A DNA stretch of 64,000 nt from Hymenobacter aranciens (GTDB lineage Bacteria; Bacteroidota; Bacteroidia; Cytophagales; Hymenobacteraceae), in assembly GCF_030580865.1 (NCBI RefSeq), contig NZ_JAUQSY010000006.1:1-64000 (forward strand). Direction: 5' to 3'. Under the pieces are notes generated by a model. It was not told the origin of the DNA, did not search any database, and saw nothing but the letters and a program-made list of their open reading frames with translations. Within the stretch, counting starts at the first letter, position 1, and the number at the start of each line of letters is the position of its first letter. A program made the position numbers and the translations under genes. Shown here piece after piece: positions 36,801 through 45,711 of the stretch.

Positions 36801-38368
36801 GCGTGCGCCACGCCACGCCCGGCGTGGGCCTGATTTCGCCCCCGCCGCACCACGACATTTACTCCATCGAAGACCTGGCCCAGCTGATTTTCGACCTCAA
36901 AAACGCCAACCGCGCCGCCCGCATCAATGTGAAGCTGGTGAGCAAGGCGGGCGTGGGCACCATCGCGGCCGGCGTCGCCAAAGCCCACGCCGACGTCATC
37001 CTGATTTCGGGCTACGACGGCGGCACCGGGGCCTCGCCGCTCAGCTCCATCCGCCACGCGGGCCTGCCCTGGGAGCTGGGCCTCGCCGAAGCCCACCAGA
37101 CGCTGCTGCGCAACCAGCTCCGCAGCCGCGTGGTGCTGCAGGCTGACGGCCAGCTCAAAACCGGCCGCGACCTAGCTATTGCCGCCCTGCTCGGGGCCGA
37201 GGAATGGGGCGTAGCTACCGCCGCTCTCATCGCCGGCGGCTGCGTGCTGATGCGCAAGTGCCACCTCAACACCTGCCCCGTGGGCGTAGCCACCCAAGAC
37301 CCCGAATTGCGCAAGCTATTCACCGGGCAGCCCGAGCACATCGTCAACCTGTTCCGCTTCCTGGCCGAGGAATTGCGCGAAATCATGGCCGGACTGGGCT
37401 TCCACACGGTGCAGGAAATGGTGGGGCGCAGCCAGTTTCTGAAAGTGCGCGACCACCTCCCCCAATGGAAAGCCCGCACCCTCGACCTCAGCGGCCTGCT
37501 GCACCCGGGCGCCAACCCCAGCGGCGGCACCCTGCACCAAAGCGAAGCGCAGGACCACGGGCTGACGCATATTCTCGACTGGCAGCTGCTGGCAACGGCC
37601 CAGTCGGCCATAAACGAGCGCATTCCCGTCTTCGCTGAGTTCGCCGTGCAGAACACCGACCGCACCATCGGCACGCTGCTATCCAACGAAATAACCAAGC
37701 GCTACCAGGCTGCCGGCCTGCCTGAGAATACCATCAACTTCACTTTCCGCGGCTCGGCCGGGCAGAGCTTTGGGGCGTTTTGCGTGAAAGGACTGGCGTT
37801 TAAGCTGGAAGGCGAGGCCAACGACTACGTGGGCAAGGGCCTGAGCGGGGCCCAGTTGGCCATTTTTCCGCCGACTGACGCGCAGTTCGTGCCCGAGCAG
37901 AACATCATCATCGGCAACGTGGCGCTGTACGGCGCCACCTCGGGCGCGCTGTTCGTGCGCGGGCAGGCGGGCGAGCGGTTTGCGGTGCGCAACTCCGGCG
38001 CCACGGCCGTGGTGGAAGGCGTGGGCGACCACGGCTGCGAGTACATGACCGGCGGCCGGGCCCTCATTCTGGGCCGCACCGGCCGCAATTTCGGCGCCGG
38101 TATGAGCGGCGGCCTGGCCTGGGTGTACGACCCCGACGGCTCGTTCGCCGCCAACTGCAACCCCGAGATGGTGGAGCTGGACCCGCTGGACGAAACCGAC
38201 GAAACGCAGATTCTGGCGCTGTTGCAGCAGCACGCGGCGCTTACGGACAGTCAGCTGGCGGCTTTCCTGCTGGGCAATTGGGCGGAGGAAATGGGGCGGT
38301 TTGTAAAGGTGTTTCCGAGTGAGTATAAGAAGGTATTGCAGGCGGCACGGTATGCTGAAGCGCGGTAG
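33854..38368 (+). CDS. gltB: glutamate synthase large subunit
   Basis: I chose ATG 33854 (an alternative is ATG 33857), giving about 1504 residues, which is normal for the family. The class II amidotransferase domain begins right after the start with HDACGTGFIASLRG, where Cys is the catalytic N-terminal residue after processing. The central and FMN-binding domains follow (GAMSFGSISHEAH, SGYDGGTGASPLSS). The 3Fe-4S cysteines are in CHLNTCPVGVATQ. The C-terminal beta-helix GXG domain ends the protein. With gltD it makes two glutamates from glutamine and 2-oxoglutarate, assimilating ammonia. Release of ammonia by the neighbouring urease fits this. The stop codon (38366-38368) is the first triplet of a repeat arm. 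Confidence 0.97.
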   Translation: MMDASPTLYRPEFEHDACGTGFIASLRGTPTHQMVTDVLTMLENMEHRGACGCDPDSGDGAGLLLQLPHWFLLEECTALSIRLPEPGAYGVGMMFLPKDEAVRAACRVVIGAAAAQLGLPLLGYRPVPTNPAGIGQTALAAEPAIEQVFVGRPTGLATAENFERKLYVLRRLISKDVRATVPGADDFYFPSFSCKTIVYKGQLKTHQVRAYYPDLSDERVISGFGLVHSRFSTNTFPSWQLAHPFRLLAHNGEINTLRGNLNWFFAGLRSYTSPYFSEEEMEMLLPVIDENQSDSACLDNIIEILLHCGRPLPHVMMMLVPEAWDGNTQMDPLKKAFYEFHATFMAPWDGPAALLFTDGKMIGAMLDRNGLRPLRYALTDDGRIIVASEAGVLPLPAARVLRKGRLQPGKMLLVDTEAGQIITDEQLKAQAASRQPYGAWLNEYQIRLEELPEPRQVFSDLGAEAVFKYHQVFGYSREDIDRIITPMALDGKEPIGSMGVDVPLAVLSDQPQHLSSYFKQFFAQVTNPPIDPIRERLVMSLATFIGNNGNILDEDKMHCHCVYLPQPILANHELEKLRSIDTGLFHAKTLLTYFKADGQPGSLQRGLDRLCRYAVDAVEDGFEVIILSDRSLDSEHAPIPSLMAVSTVHHHLIRHGYRGSVGLVVEAGDVWEVHHFACLLAFGATAINPYLALATVQTMQASGRLHTELDYGQLAKNYVKSVCDGLLKIFSKMGISTLQSYHGAQVFEILGLNQTVVDHCFTGAVTRIGGLGFDEIARETLHKHFQGFRANSADEPALLPDGGVYQWRRRGEAHMFNPETVHLLQHATRTNDYALYQKYARLLNEQPERQFTLRGLLDFARHRPAIALDKVEPVESIMRRFATGAMSFGSISHEAHSTLAIAMNRIGGKSNTGEGGEDPLRDERLENGDSARSAIKQIASARFGVTAQYLTNADELQIKMAQGAKPGEGGQLPGPKVDEWIARVRHATPGVGLISPPPHHDIYSIEDLAQLIFDLKNANRAARINVKLVSKAGVGTIAAGVAKAHADVILISGYDGGTGASPLSSIRHAGLPWELGLAEAHQTLLRNQLRSRVVLQADGQLKTGRDLAIAALLGAEEWGVATAALIAGGCVLMRKCHLNTCPVGVATQDPELRKLFTGQPEHIVNLFRFLAEELREIMAGLGFHTVQEMVGRSQFLKVRDHLPQWKARTLDLSGLLHPGANPSGGTLHQSEAQDHGLTHILDWQLLATAQSAINERIPVFAEFAVQNTDRTIGTLLSNEITKRYQAAGLPENTINFTFRGSAGQSFGAFCVKGLAFKLEGEANDYVGKGLSGAQLAIFPPTDAQFVPEQNIIIGNVALYGATSGALFVRGQAGERFAVRNSGATAVVEGVGDHGCEYMTGGRALILGRTGRNFGAGMSGGLAWVYDPDGSFAANCNPEMVELDPLDETDETQILALLQQHAALTDSQLAAFLLGNWAEEMGRFVKVFPSEYKKVLQAARYAEAR

Positions 38369-38477
38369 AGACGCAATATTTTGCGTCTCGTCGTCGAACG
38401 ACTCGCGTTGAACAACTCCACATTATTAACAACGAAACAACATCAGTAACGACGAGACGCAAAATATTGCGTCTCTA
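38366..38477. repeat. TAGAGACGC inverted repeat overlapping the gltB stop
   Basis: Arms 38366-38394 (TAGAGACGCAATATTTTGCG...) and 38449-38477 are exactly complementary over 29 bp. Each arm is itself partly palindromic (GACGCAATATTTTGCGTC). It lies between gltB and gltD, so it would form a strong hairpin in the joint mRNA and could set the ratio of the two products. Confidence 0.92.
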
Positions 38478-38493
38478 CAAGTTCACTTAGACA

Positions 38494-39972
38494 ATGGCCA
38501 ACCCTACCGGCTTCAAACAATTCCCCCGCGAGCTGCCGTCCAAAGCGCCAGCCCCGGAGCGCGTGGCCCACAGTCACGAGTTCGTGGCGGCGTATTCTGA
38601 GGCGCAGCTCAATCAACAGACGGCCCGCTGCATGGATTGCGGCATCCCCTTCTGCCACTCGGGCTGCCCGCTGGGCAACATCATCCCCGAGTTCAACGAC
38701 GCGGTGTACCGGCAGGATTGGGAGGCGGCTTACCTTATCCTTTCGTCAACAAATAATTTCCCCGAGTTTACCGGCCGCATCTGCCCGGCACCCTGCGAGT
38801 CGGCCTGCGTGCTGAGCATTAATAACGCGCCGGTGGTTATCGAGGAAATTGAGAAGCACATCATTGAAACGGCTTTTGCCAAAGGCTATGTGCGGCCGGG
38901 TGCGCCGCTGCTCAAGTCGGGCCACTCGGTGGCGGTGGTGGGCTCGGGGCCAGCGGGGCTGGCGGCGGCCGCGCAGCTGGCGCAGGCGGGACACCGCGTC
39001 ACCGTGTTTGAGCGCAACGACCGGCCGGGCGGGCTGCTCCGTTATGGCATTCCTGATTTTAAGCTCGATAAGTGGGTCATCGACCGGCGCATCGACTTGT
39101 TAAAGGCCGATGGCATCGAATTCCGTTGCGGCGTGGAAATCGGTCGCGACCTGCCCGCCGCCGAGTTGCTGCGCGATTTCGACGCAGTGGTATTGGCGGG
39201 TGGGGCCAGCGTGCCGCGCGATTTGCCGCTGCCCGGCCGCGAGCTGGCGGGCATTCATTTTGCGATGGATTACCTGACCCAGCACAACCGCCGCGTAAGT
39301 AAGCTGGATATTATAGATGAACCACTTGTCTTCACCAACCAGGACGTGGTCGTCATCGGCAGCGGCGACACCGGCTCCGACTGCGTGGGCACCGCCAACC
39401 GCCAGCAAGCCCGTTCCATCACGCAGTTTGCCTTAATGAACCAGCCTGGCACCGAGCGGCCCGCCCACACGCCCTGGCCACTGGAGGCGCACATCTTCCG
39501 CAGCAGCACCTCGCACGAGGAAGGCTGCCAGCGCTACTGGGGCGTTAATACCAAGGCGTTTCTGGGCGATAAGAATGGGCAGCTCTGCGCGCTGTTGGTG
39601 AGCGAGGTAAGCTGGGAAACGGACGTGCTGGGCCGTCGCCTGCGCTTCGTGGAGGTGGAAAATTCGGAGCGGGAGATTCCCTGCCAGCGGGTGCTGCTGG
39701 CACTGGGATTCACTTCGCCGCAATATACTGGCCTACTGGAGCAACTGGGCGTGGCCCTGGATGAGCGCGGCAACGTGCGGGCCTCGACGGCCGACTACCA
39801 AACCAGTCAGCCCAAGGTATTCGTGGCCGGCGACATGCGCCGGGGCCAGTCGCTGGTGGTGTGGGCCATTGCCGAGGGCCGCGAGGCCGCCCGGCAGGTC
39901 GATATTTTCCTGACCGGTAAGACGGCTTTGCCCAGCAAGGACGCCCTGCCGATGCTCACGCTGAACGGATGA
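38494..39972 (+). CDS. gltD: glutamate synthase small subunit
   Basis: A 492-residue flavoprotein. The N-terminal Fe-S domain carries CMDCGIPFCHSGCPLGN and CPAPCESACV. The FAD motif is VVGSGPAGLAAAAQL (about 149-163), and the NADPH-binding motif is VIGSGDTGSDC. The C-terminus has FVAGDMRRGQSLVVWAIAEG. It transfers electrons from NADPH to gltB. It follows gltB in the same direction, separated by the inverted repeat at 38366-38477. Confidence 0.97.
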   Translation: MANPTGFKQFPRELPSKAPAPERVAHSHEFVAAYSEAQLNQQTARCMDCGIPFCHSGCPLGNIIPEFNDAVYRQDWEAAYLILSSTNNFPEFTGRICPAPCESACVLSINNAPVVIEEIEKHIIETAFAKGYVRPGAPLLKSGHSVAVVGSGPAGLAAAAQLAQAGHRVTVFERNDRPGGLLRYGIPDFKLDKWVIDRRIDLLKADGIEFRCGVEIGRDLPAAELLRDFDAVVLAGGASVPRDLPLPGRELAGIHFAMDYLTQHNRRVSKLDIIDEPLVFTNQDVVVIGSGDTGSDCVGTANRQQARSITQFALMNQPGTERPAHTPWPLEAHIFRSSTSHEEGCQRYWGVNTKAFLGDKNGQLCALLVSEVSWETDVLGRRLRFVEVENSEREIPCQRVLLALGFTSPQYTGLLEQLGVALDERGNVRASTADYQTSQPKVFVAGDMRRGQSLVVWAIAEGREAARQVDIFLTGKTALPSKDALPMLTLNG

Positions 39973-40026
39973 AACTGTTTGACACCGCGCCGCGTTGAAA
40001 CTCTTTGGCGCTAATGCGGTTACCTA

Positions 40027-40053
40027 TTGACCGTATTATTTTCCGTAATTTTG
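40027..40053 (+). promoter_or_regulatory. candidate promoter for the DUF3850 gene
   Basis: TATTG (TTG at 40027-40029), a 16-nt spacer and TAATTTTG (40046-40053) match the Bacteroidetes TTTG/TAnnTTTG pattern well. The gene start at 40140 is 87 bp downstream. Confidence 0.6.
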
Positions 40054-40139
40054 ATAAGATGCCGACCCGAAAATTGTCGTTCGGGCCCGCAAAACCAGAC
40101 TCGTCAAATGGTGCATTCTTACCCTTAAAGACCAGAACC

Positions 40140-40493
40140 ATGACAACCCCCGCCGTATTTCCCGAGCACTTCGCTCCCCAGTTTCAAACTCCTAACCCTA
40201 CCCAGCGCCAGACGTACGAGCTGCAAATCTGGCCCGCCTGCTTCGCGGCCGTCATTGCGGGCAACAAGCCCTTCGACGTACGCGAAAATGACCGCAACTT
40301 CCAGGTTGGCGATATGCTGATTCTGCGCGAGTTCGACCCCGAGGCCAACGACTTCACCGGCCACGCCATCACCCGCTGGGTGAGCTACGTGCTGCAAGGC
40401 GGCAACTTCGGCGTGCAGCCCGACTGGTGCGTACTTGGTTTCAGCGAGTTACCGCCCATCCCGACCGGCCTGACCGATATCCGGGTCTGGTAG
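40140..40493 (+). CDS. DUF3850 (ASCH/PUA-like) protein
   Basis: The start at ATG 40140 gives 117 residues. The core matches DUF3850: YELQIWPACFAAVIAGNKPF, then DVRENDRNFQVGDMLILREF and SYVLQGGNFGVQPDWCVLGF. ASCH-like folds bind RNA or modified nucleotides, and the exact role of DUF3850 is unknown. A consensus promoter is upstream at 40027-40053, and a terminator hairpin follows. Confidence 0.85.
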   Translation: MTTPAVFPEHFAPQFQTPNPTQRQTYELQIWPACFAAVIAGNKPFDVRENDRNFQVGDMLILREFDPEANDFTGHAITRWVSYVLQGGNFGVQPDWCVLGFSELPPIPTGLTDIRVW

Positions 40494-40517
40494 GTTTGCT
40501 GAGAAAAGAATAATTAA

Positions 40518-40549
40518 AAAAGCTCTGCGGCGGTGGCCACAGAGCTTTT
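40518..40549. terminator. bidirectional terminator hairpin
   Basis: AAAAGCTCTG (40518-40527) and CAGAGCTTTT (40540-40549) form a 10-bp stem, with an A-run before and a T-run after. It lies between the convergent DUF3850 and dxs genes. Confidence 0.75.
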
Positions 40550-40575
40550 GTCGTTTTAAGGACTGGAATCGATTG

Positions 40576-42522
40576 TTATAGCAGAACGGTAGCCTGAACT
40601 TCAGCGGCGACCTTCTGCCCCATCTCACGCACGGCCTGGGCAATGCCTGCCGCGTCAAAACCGCATTCCTTATACAGCTCATCCTGCGTGCCATGCTCCA
40701 CCACGCGGTCGGGAATACCGAGGCGGCGCACCGGCAGGTGGAAACCGTGGTCCGTCAGAAACTCCAGCACGGCCGAGCCGAAGCCGCCTGGCAGGCAGCC
40801 GTCTTCCACGGTCACGATGGCGCGGTAGCGGCGGGCCACGTCGCGCAGCATTTCCTCGTCCAGCGGCTTGCAGAAGCGCATGTCATAGTGGCCCACGTCC
40901 ATGCCTTCGAGGGCCAGCGCGTCGGTGGCTTTCACCGCGTAGTTGCCGATGTGGCCGATGCTGAGCACGGCCACGCCGCCTTCCTCGCCCTCGCGCACCA
41001 CCCGGCCTGTGCCGATGGCCAAGCGCTGCAGCGGCGTGCGCCACTGCGGCATTACGCCCTCCCCGCGCGGGTAGCGGATGCTGAACGGCCCGGCATTCTC
41101 GGGCAGCTGGGCGGTGTACATCAGGTTGCGCAGCTCCTGCTCGTTCATCGGGGCCGCCACCACGATGTTGGGGATGCAGCGCATGTAGGCCAAGTCATAG
41201 CAGCCGTGGTGCGTCGGCCCGTCGGCTCCGGCAAACCCGGCCCGGTCAAGACAGAATACGACGTGCAGATTTTGCAAAGCCACGTCGTGCACCACCTGGT
41301 CGTAACCCCGTTGCATGAACGACGAGTAGATATTGCAGAACGGCACCAGCCCCTGCGTAGCCAATCCGGCCGAAAACGTCACGGCGTGCTGCTCGGCAAT
41401 GCCCACGTCAAAAGCCCGGTCGGGCATGGCGGCCATCATGATGTTCAGCGACGAGCCCGAGGGCATGGCCGGCGTCACACCCATGATTTTATCGTTGGCC
41501 TCGGCCAGCTCCACCAGCGTGTGGCCGAACACGTCTTGGTACTTCGGCGGCTGCGGCGTGCTGGGCACCTTCTTGTAAATCTCGCCCGTGATTTTGTCGA
41601 ACAAGCCCGGCGCGTGCCACAGGGTCTGGTCTTTTTCGGCCAGCTCGTAGCCCTTGCCCTTCACCGTCACGCAGTGCAGCAGCTTGGGGCCGGGGATGGT
41701 TTTCAAGTCATTGAGCACTGCCACGAGATGCTGCACGTCGTGGCCGTCCACGGGGCCGAAGTAGCGGAATTTCAGCGCCTCAAACAGGTTGCTCTGCTTG
41801 AGCAGCGTGGCCTTCATGGCGGCCTCCACTTTGCGGGCAATCTGCTGCGGGTTGGGGCCGAACTTCGAAAGCTTGCCCAGCACGTTCCACAGCTCGTCGC
41901 GCACCTTGTTGTAGGTGCGCGAGGTGGTGATGTCAGTGAGGTATTCCTTGAGTGCGCCCACATTGGGGTCGATGCTCATGCAGTTGTCGTTGAGCACGAC
42001 AATCATGTTATTGTTGAGTACGCCGGCCTGGTTCATGGCCTCAAACGCCATGCCCGCCGTCATCGCCCCGTCGCCAATCACGGCGATGTGCTGCCGGTCT
42101 TTCTCGCCCTTGTAATCTGACGCCACCGCCATGCCCAGCGCCGCCCCAATGCTGGTGCTGCTGTGGCCTACACCAAAGGCATCGTACTCACTCTCCGAGC
42201 GTTTCGGAAACCCCGACATGCCGTGGTAGCGGCGGTTGGTCGGGAATTTATCCCGGCGGCCGGTCAGAATTTTATGACCGTAGGCCTGGTGGCCCACGTC
42301 CCACACCAGCTGGTCGTGGGGCGTATTGAAGACGTAATGCAAGGCCACGGTCAGCTCCACCACGCCCAGCGAGGCGCCGAAGTGCCCGCCGTAGATGCTG
42401 ACGCTGTCGACAATGAACTCGCGCAGCTCCCCGCTGAGTTGCACTAACTGCTCGGGGCTGAGCTTCTTAAGGTCATCGGGCGAGTCAATCGCCGCCAGGA
42501 GCGGGCCGGGTTCAATAATCAT
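40576..42522 (-). CDS. dxs: 1-deoxy-D-xylulose-5-phosphate synthase
   Basis: The start at ATG 42522 gives MIIEPGPLLAAIDSPDDLKK and 648 residues. Thiamine-diphosphate binding is shown by GDGAMTAGMAFEAMNQAG followed by VLNDN. Other Dxs motifs are YHGMSGFPKRSESEYDAFG with the substrate His, DGHDVQHLVAVL, AEQHAVTFSAG and CLDRAGFAGADGPTHHG. It makes DXP from pyruvate and glyceraldehyde-3-phosphate, the entry to the MEP isoprenoid pathway. A TACCTTTG element lies about 50 bp upstream. Confidence 0.97.
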   Translation of the reverse strand: MIIEPGPLLAAIDSPDDLKKLSPEQLVQLSGELREFIVDSVSIYGGHFGASLGVVELTVALHYVFNTPHDQLVWDVGHQAYGHKILTGRRDKFPTNRRYHGMSGFPKRSESEYDAFGVGHSSTSIGAALGMAVASDYKGEKDRQHIAVIGDGAMTAGMAFEAMNQAGVLNNNMIVVLNDNCMSIDPNVGALKEYLTDITTSRTYNKVRDELWNVLGKLSKFGPNPQQIARKVEAAMKATLLKQSNLFEALKFRYFGPVDGHDVQHLVAVLNDLKTIPGPKLLHCVTVKGKGYELAEKDQTLWHAPGLFDKITGEIYKKVPSTPQPPKYQDVFGHTLVELAEANDKIMGVTPAMPSGSSLNIMMAAMPDRAFDVGIAEQHAVTFSAGLATQGLVPFCNIYSSFMQRGYDQVVHDVALQNLHVVFCLDRAGFAGADGPTHHGCYDLAYMRCIPNIVVAAPMNEQELRNLMYTAQLPENAGPFSIRYPRGEGVMPQWRTPLQRLAIGTGRVVREGEEGGVAVLSIGHIGNYAVKATDALALEGMDVGHYDMRFCKPLDEEMLRDVARRYRAIVTVEDGCLPGGFGSAVLEFLTDHGFHLPVRRLGIPDRVVEHGTQDELYKECGFDAAGIAQAVREMGQKVAAEVQATVLL

Positions 42523-42574
42523 CGGGCGAAAATAGGGGGGCAGCGGGTAACCGCCTGACTGCGCAAGCGGTTGG

Positions 42575-42582
42575 CAAAGGTA
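42575..42582 (-). promoter_or_regulatory. TAnnTTTG promoter -7 element for dxs
   Basis: The minus strand reads TACCTTTG, 52 bp before the dxs start. A -33 match at normal spacing is not obvious. Confidence 0.45.
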
Positions 42583-42768
42583 CGACAGCAAACGTCGGGC
42601 GGTTGTGCCCCGGTACAAGCCCGGCAGTTTAAGTCGATAAAAGCAGCCGATACTTCCTTAAAATCCTCCTTTTTATCCGTCCTTCCGCAACATTCTGGCT
42701 ATTTGGACGACTATGGGGGCGCATGTCCGTTGCCTGCGCCGGACCTTTGTGTTCTTATTTTCCGTTCC

Positions 42769-45663
42769 ATGCGCTCCCTTACCCAGCTTCTGGCTTTTTT
42801 ACTTCTTTTCAGCGTTTTTAACCCAGCCCAGGCCCAGCCCAGCGGCCGCCCGGCGGCCCTGCCCGGCGCCCCGGCCGTTTCGCGCGCCGCGGGCCGCATC
42901 AGCGGCACTGTACTCGATGGCAGCAATCAAAAGCCCGTTTCTTACGCCTCGGTGGGTCTGCTCGACCCCGCCACCAACAAGCCCGTGAACGGCGGTGTGT
43001 GCGGCGACGACGGCCAGTTTGTGCTGGCGGGCGTACCCGTTGGCACCTACACGCTCGAAGTCACCTTCCTCGGCTACCAGACCCTGCGCCGCCCCGACGT
43101 GGTGGTTACCGCTGGCGGCAACACCAACGTGGGCAACCTCACCCTGGCCACCGCCGCCAAGGCTCTGGGCGAAGTGGTCGTCATTGCCCAAAAGCCGCTC
43201 ATCGAAGAGAAGGTCGACCGCACCGTGTACAATGCCGAAAACGACCAGACCACCCGCGGCGGCGACGCCACCGACGTGCTCAAGCGCGTGCCGCTGCTCA
43301 GCGTGGACCTCGACGGCAACGTGAGCTTGCGCGGCTCCAGCAACATCCGGGTGCTGATTAACAATAAGCCCTCGACCATCGCCGCCAACAGCATCGCCGA
43401 CGCGCTGAAGCAAATCCCCGCCGACCAGATTAAGACGGTGGAAGTCATCACCTCGCCCTCGGCCAAGTACGATGCCGAAGGCTCGGGCGGCATCATCAAC
43501 ATCATCACCAAGGGCAACCCGCTGCAGGGCGCCACCCTGGGCGTGGACCTCAGCGCCGGCCTGCGCGGCAGCAACTTAGGCCTCAATGGCAGCTACCGCA
43601 AGGGCAAGCTGGGCCTCACGCTGGGCGGCTTCGGCCGGGCTGGCTACAATATGCCCGGCGAATTCAGCAACAAGCAGATAACGCGCAGCTTGGGTAGCGG
43701 CGACGTTTCAACGACTCTGCAAAACGCGGATACGCGTACCGAAATGCTGTTTGGGCGCTACACGCTGGGGATGGACTACGATTTCGATAAGCATAACTCG
43801 CTGACGGGCTCGCTGTCATACGGCACCCGCAGCAATAAGACGTACCAAGACGGCCTCACGACGCTGAGCTATGACGGCCTCGACGCAACTGGCACCCTCC
43901 GCAACGCCTCGCTGCGCGATGTGTACGTGAACGACTTTTCGGGCACCATCGACGCCAGCCTCAATTACACCCATAGCTTCGAGAAGCCGCAGCACGAAAT
44001 CAGCCTGCTAACGTTGTACAGCCGCAACGACCGCGACAACTCGTTTTACAATAACATCTTTGACTACGACTCCCGTAGCCTGAGCAGCCGTTTGCGCAAC
44101 GACAACCCCAGCGACAACACCGAATACACCGCCCAGCTTGACTACCAGAATCCCATCGGCAAAAATCAGATTCTGGAAATGGGCGTGAAGGACATCCTGC
44201 GCCGCGTGAATTCGGATTACACCACGCTCACGGCTGGTGCCACCGGCGACTACACGCCCATCGTCGGCGCCTCGCTGTCCAACAACTTTAGATACAACCA
44301 GAACGTGGCCGCCGGCTACGTGGCCTACACGCTAGGCTTGCCCAAAAACTTCACCCTCAAGCCCGGCCTGCGCTACGAGTACACTACCATCACCGCCGAT
44401 TTCGCCAACAGCCCGGCCGTTGATATTCCCGACTACGGCGTGCTGGTGCCCAGCCTCAACCTCTCGCGCCGCTTCGCCAAAACCGGCAACACCATCAAGC
44501 TAGCTTACAACCGCCGCATTCAGCGTCCCTCACTCCAGTTTCTCAACCCCAACCGCCAGGCCGCCAACCCGCTCAACATTACGCAGGGCAACCCGCTACT
44601 GGCCCCCGAATACACCAACAACTACGAGTTGAGCTACAGCACTGCCGTCAAACGCGTTAATCTGAATTTCAGCACCTTTGTCCGCAACACTACCGGTTCC
44701 ATCCAGGCCGTGCGTACGGTGCGCGGCGTCGACACCATTCGCACCACCTACGACAATATCGGCCAGGAAAACGCCTATGGCGGCAGCGTATTCTTCAACA
44801 CCAGCAACGCCAAATTCAACCTCAGCGGCGGGGTCGATGCCTACTACGCCATGCTCGACAACAACGCGAGCGACGCGAATTTCCGCGCCAGCAACGAGGG
44901 TTTCGTGATGGCCGGCCGTTTGTTCGGCTCCTATAACATCACGCCGGTCTGGGCCTTGCAGCTGTTCAGCTTCTACCGGGGCCGCCAGGTGCAGCTGCAG
45001 GGCGACCAAAGCGGCTTCGGTATCTACAGCCTCAGCGTGAAACGCGACTTCGCCAACAAGCGCGGCAGCATCGGTTTCGGGGCCGAAAACTTCTTCGGTA
45101 CCAACGGCATCGTCATTCGCACCGACCTCGTGTCGCCCTTACTCGACCAGAGCAGCCGCTCGGTGCTCAACAACCTGAGTTTTAAAATCAACTTTAGCTA
45201 CCGCATCGGCCAGCTCTCAGCCGCCCAAGGTGGCAGCGGCCCCAAAAAGAGCATCAAAAACGACGACCTCAAGGAAGGCGGCGATGGTGACATGGGCGGC
45301 GGTGGTGGTGCTCCCGGTGGTGGCATGGGCGGTGGTCGCCCGGCCGGCGGGCCGCCCGCTGGTGCCCGCCCCGCCGGTGCTCCGGCTGGTGCTCCTGCTG
45401 GCGCCGCGCCCGGTGCCGCTGGCCGCCCCGGTGCACCTGTAGCGCCCGCCATGCCAGTCGATAGCACCGGTAGTAGCCCCGCCACTGTGCCCGCCGACTC
45501 GACCGCCACGCCCGGCACGGCCGCCCCGAACACCGTAAATCCCAGCACACCCACGACGCCATCAAATCAACCAGCTACTCCGGCCCCGCTGGGCACGCCC
45601 TCGCCCGGCACTACCACGCCGGGCGGCACCACGCCCGCCGGCAGCCCCGGCGGCCGGCCCTAA
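42769..45663 (+). CDS. outer-membrane beta-barrel (OMP_b-brl_3) protein with Gly/Pro-rich tail
   Basis: The start at ATG 42769 gives a signal peptide (MRSLTQLLAFLLLFSVFNPA, then QAQ) and 964 residues. Next come a carboxypeptidase-regulatory-like domain (SGTVLDGSNQKPVSYASVGL, GVPVGTYTLEVTFLGYQ), a TonB-type plug (DVLKRVPLLSVDLDGNVSLR, INIITKGN) and a long outer-membrane beta-barrel up to about residue 825. The last roughly 140 residues are low-complexity Gly, Pro, Ala and Thr (GGGGGAPGGGMGGGRPAGG and similar). Barrels normally end on an aromatic strand, so this tail is unusual. It probably transports or binds a substrate at the outer membrane; the ligand is unknown. Confidence 0.88.
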   Translation: MRSLTQLLAFLLLFSVFNPAQAQPSGRPAALPGAPAVSRAAGRISGTVLDGSNQKPVSYASVGLLDPATNKPVNGGVCGDDGQFVLAGVPVGTYTLEVTFLGYQTLRRPDVVVTAGGNTNVGNLTLATAAKALGEVVVIAQKPLIEEKVDRTVYNAENDQTTRGGDATDVLKRVPLLSVDLDGNVSLRGSSNIRVLINNKPSTIAANSIADALKQIPADQIKTVEVITSPSAKYDAEGSGGIINIITKGNPLQGATLGVDLSAGLRGSNLGLNGSYRKGKLGLTLGGFGRAGYNMPGEFSNKQITRSLGSGDVSTTLQNADTRTEMLFGRYTLGMDYDFDKHNSLTGSLSYGTRSNKTYQDGLTTLSYDGLDATGTLRNASLRDVYVNDFSGTIDASLNYTHSFEKPQHEISLLTLYSRNDRDNSFYNNIFDYDSRSLSSRLRNDNPSDNTEYTAQLDYQNPIGKNQILEMGVKDILRRVNSDYTTLTAGATGDYTPIVGASLSNNFRYNQNVAAGYVAYTLGLPKNFTLKPGLRYEYTTITADFANSPAVDIPDYGVLVPSLNLSRRFAKTGNTIKLAYNRRIQRPSLQFLNPNRQAANPLNITQGNPLLAPEYTNNYELSYSTAVKRVNLNFSTFVRNTTGSIQAVRTVRGVDTIRTTYDNIGQENAYGGSVFFNTSNAKFNLSGGVDAYYAMLDNNASDANFRASNEGFVMAGRLFGSYNITPVWALQLFSFYRGRQVQLQGDQSGFGIYSLSVKRDFANKRGSIGFGAENFFGTNGIVIRTDLVSPLLDQSSRSVLNNLSFKINFSYRIGQLSAAQGGSGPKKSIKNDDLKEGGDGDMGGGGGAPGGGMGGGRPAGGPPAGARPAGAPAGAPAGAAPGAAGRPGAPVAPAMPVDSTGSSPATVPADSTATPGTAAPNTVNPSTPTTPSNQPATPAPLGTPSPGTTTPGGTTPAGSPGGRP

Positions 45664-45683
45664 CCGGCCAGGCGGCGGGCCCG

Positions 45684-45691
45684 TACCTTTG
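45684..45691 (+). promoter_or_regulatory. TAnnTTTG promoter -7 element
   Basis: TACCTTTG lies 20 bp before the ATG at 45712 and right after the stop of the outer-membrane gene. Confidence 0.5.
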
Positions 45692-45711
45692 CGCTGGCCG
45701 TCCTTCCTCCT

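Noticed and set aside
35732..37096. Minus-strand ORF of 454 codons
   Set aside because: It is antisense within gltB and rich in Gly, Val, His and Gln as expected for a shadow frame.
40076..40085. Third LytTR-like site upstream of the DUF3850 gene
   Set aside because: GTCGTTCGGG matches one half-site, but no second half is found 21 bp away.
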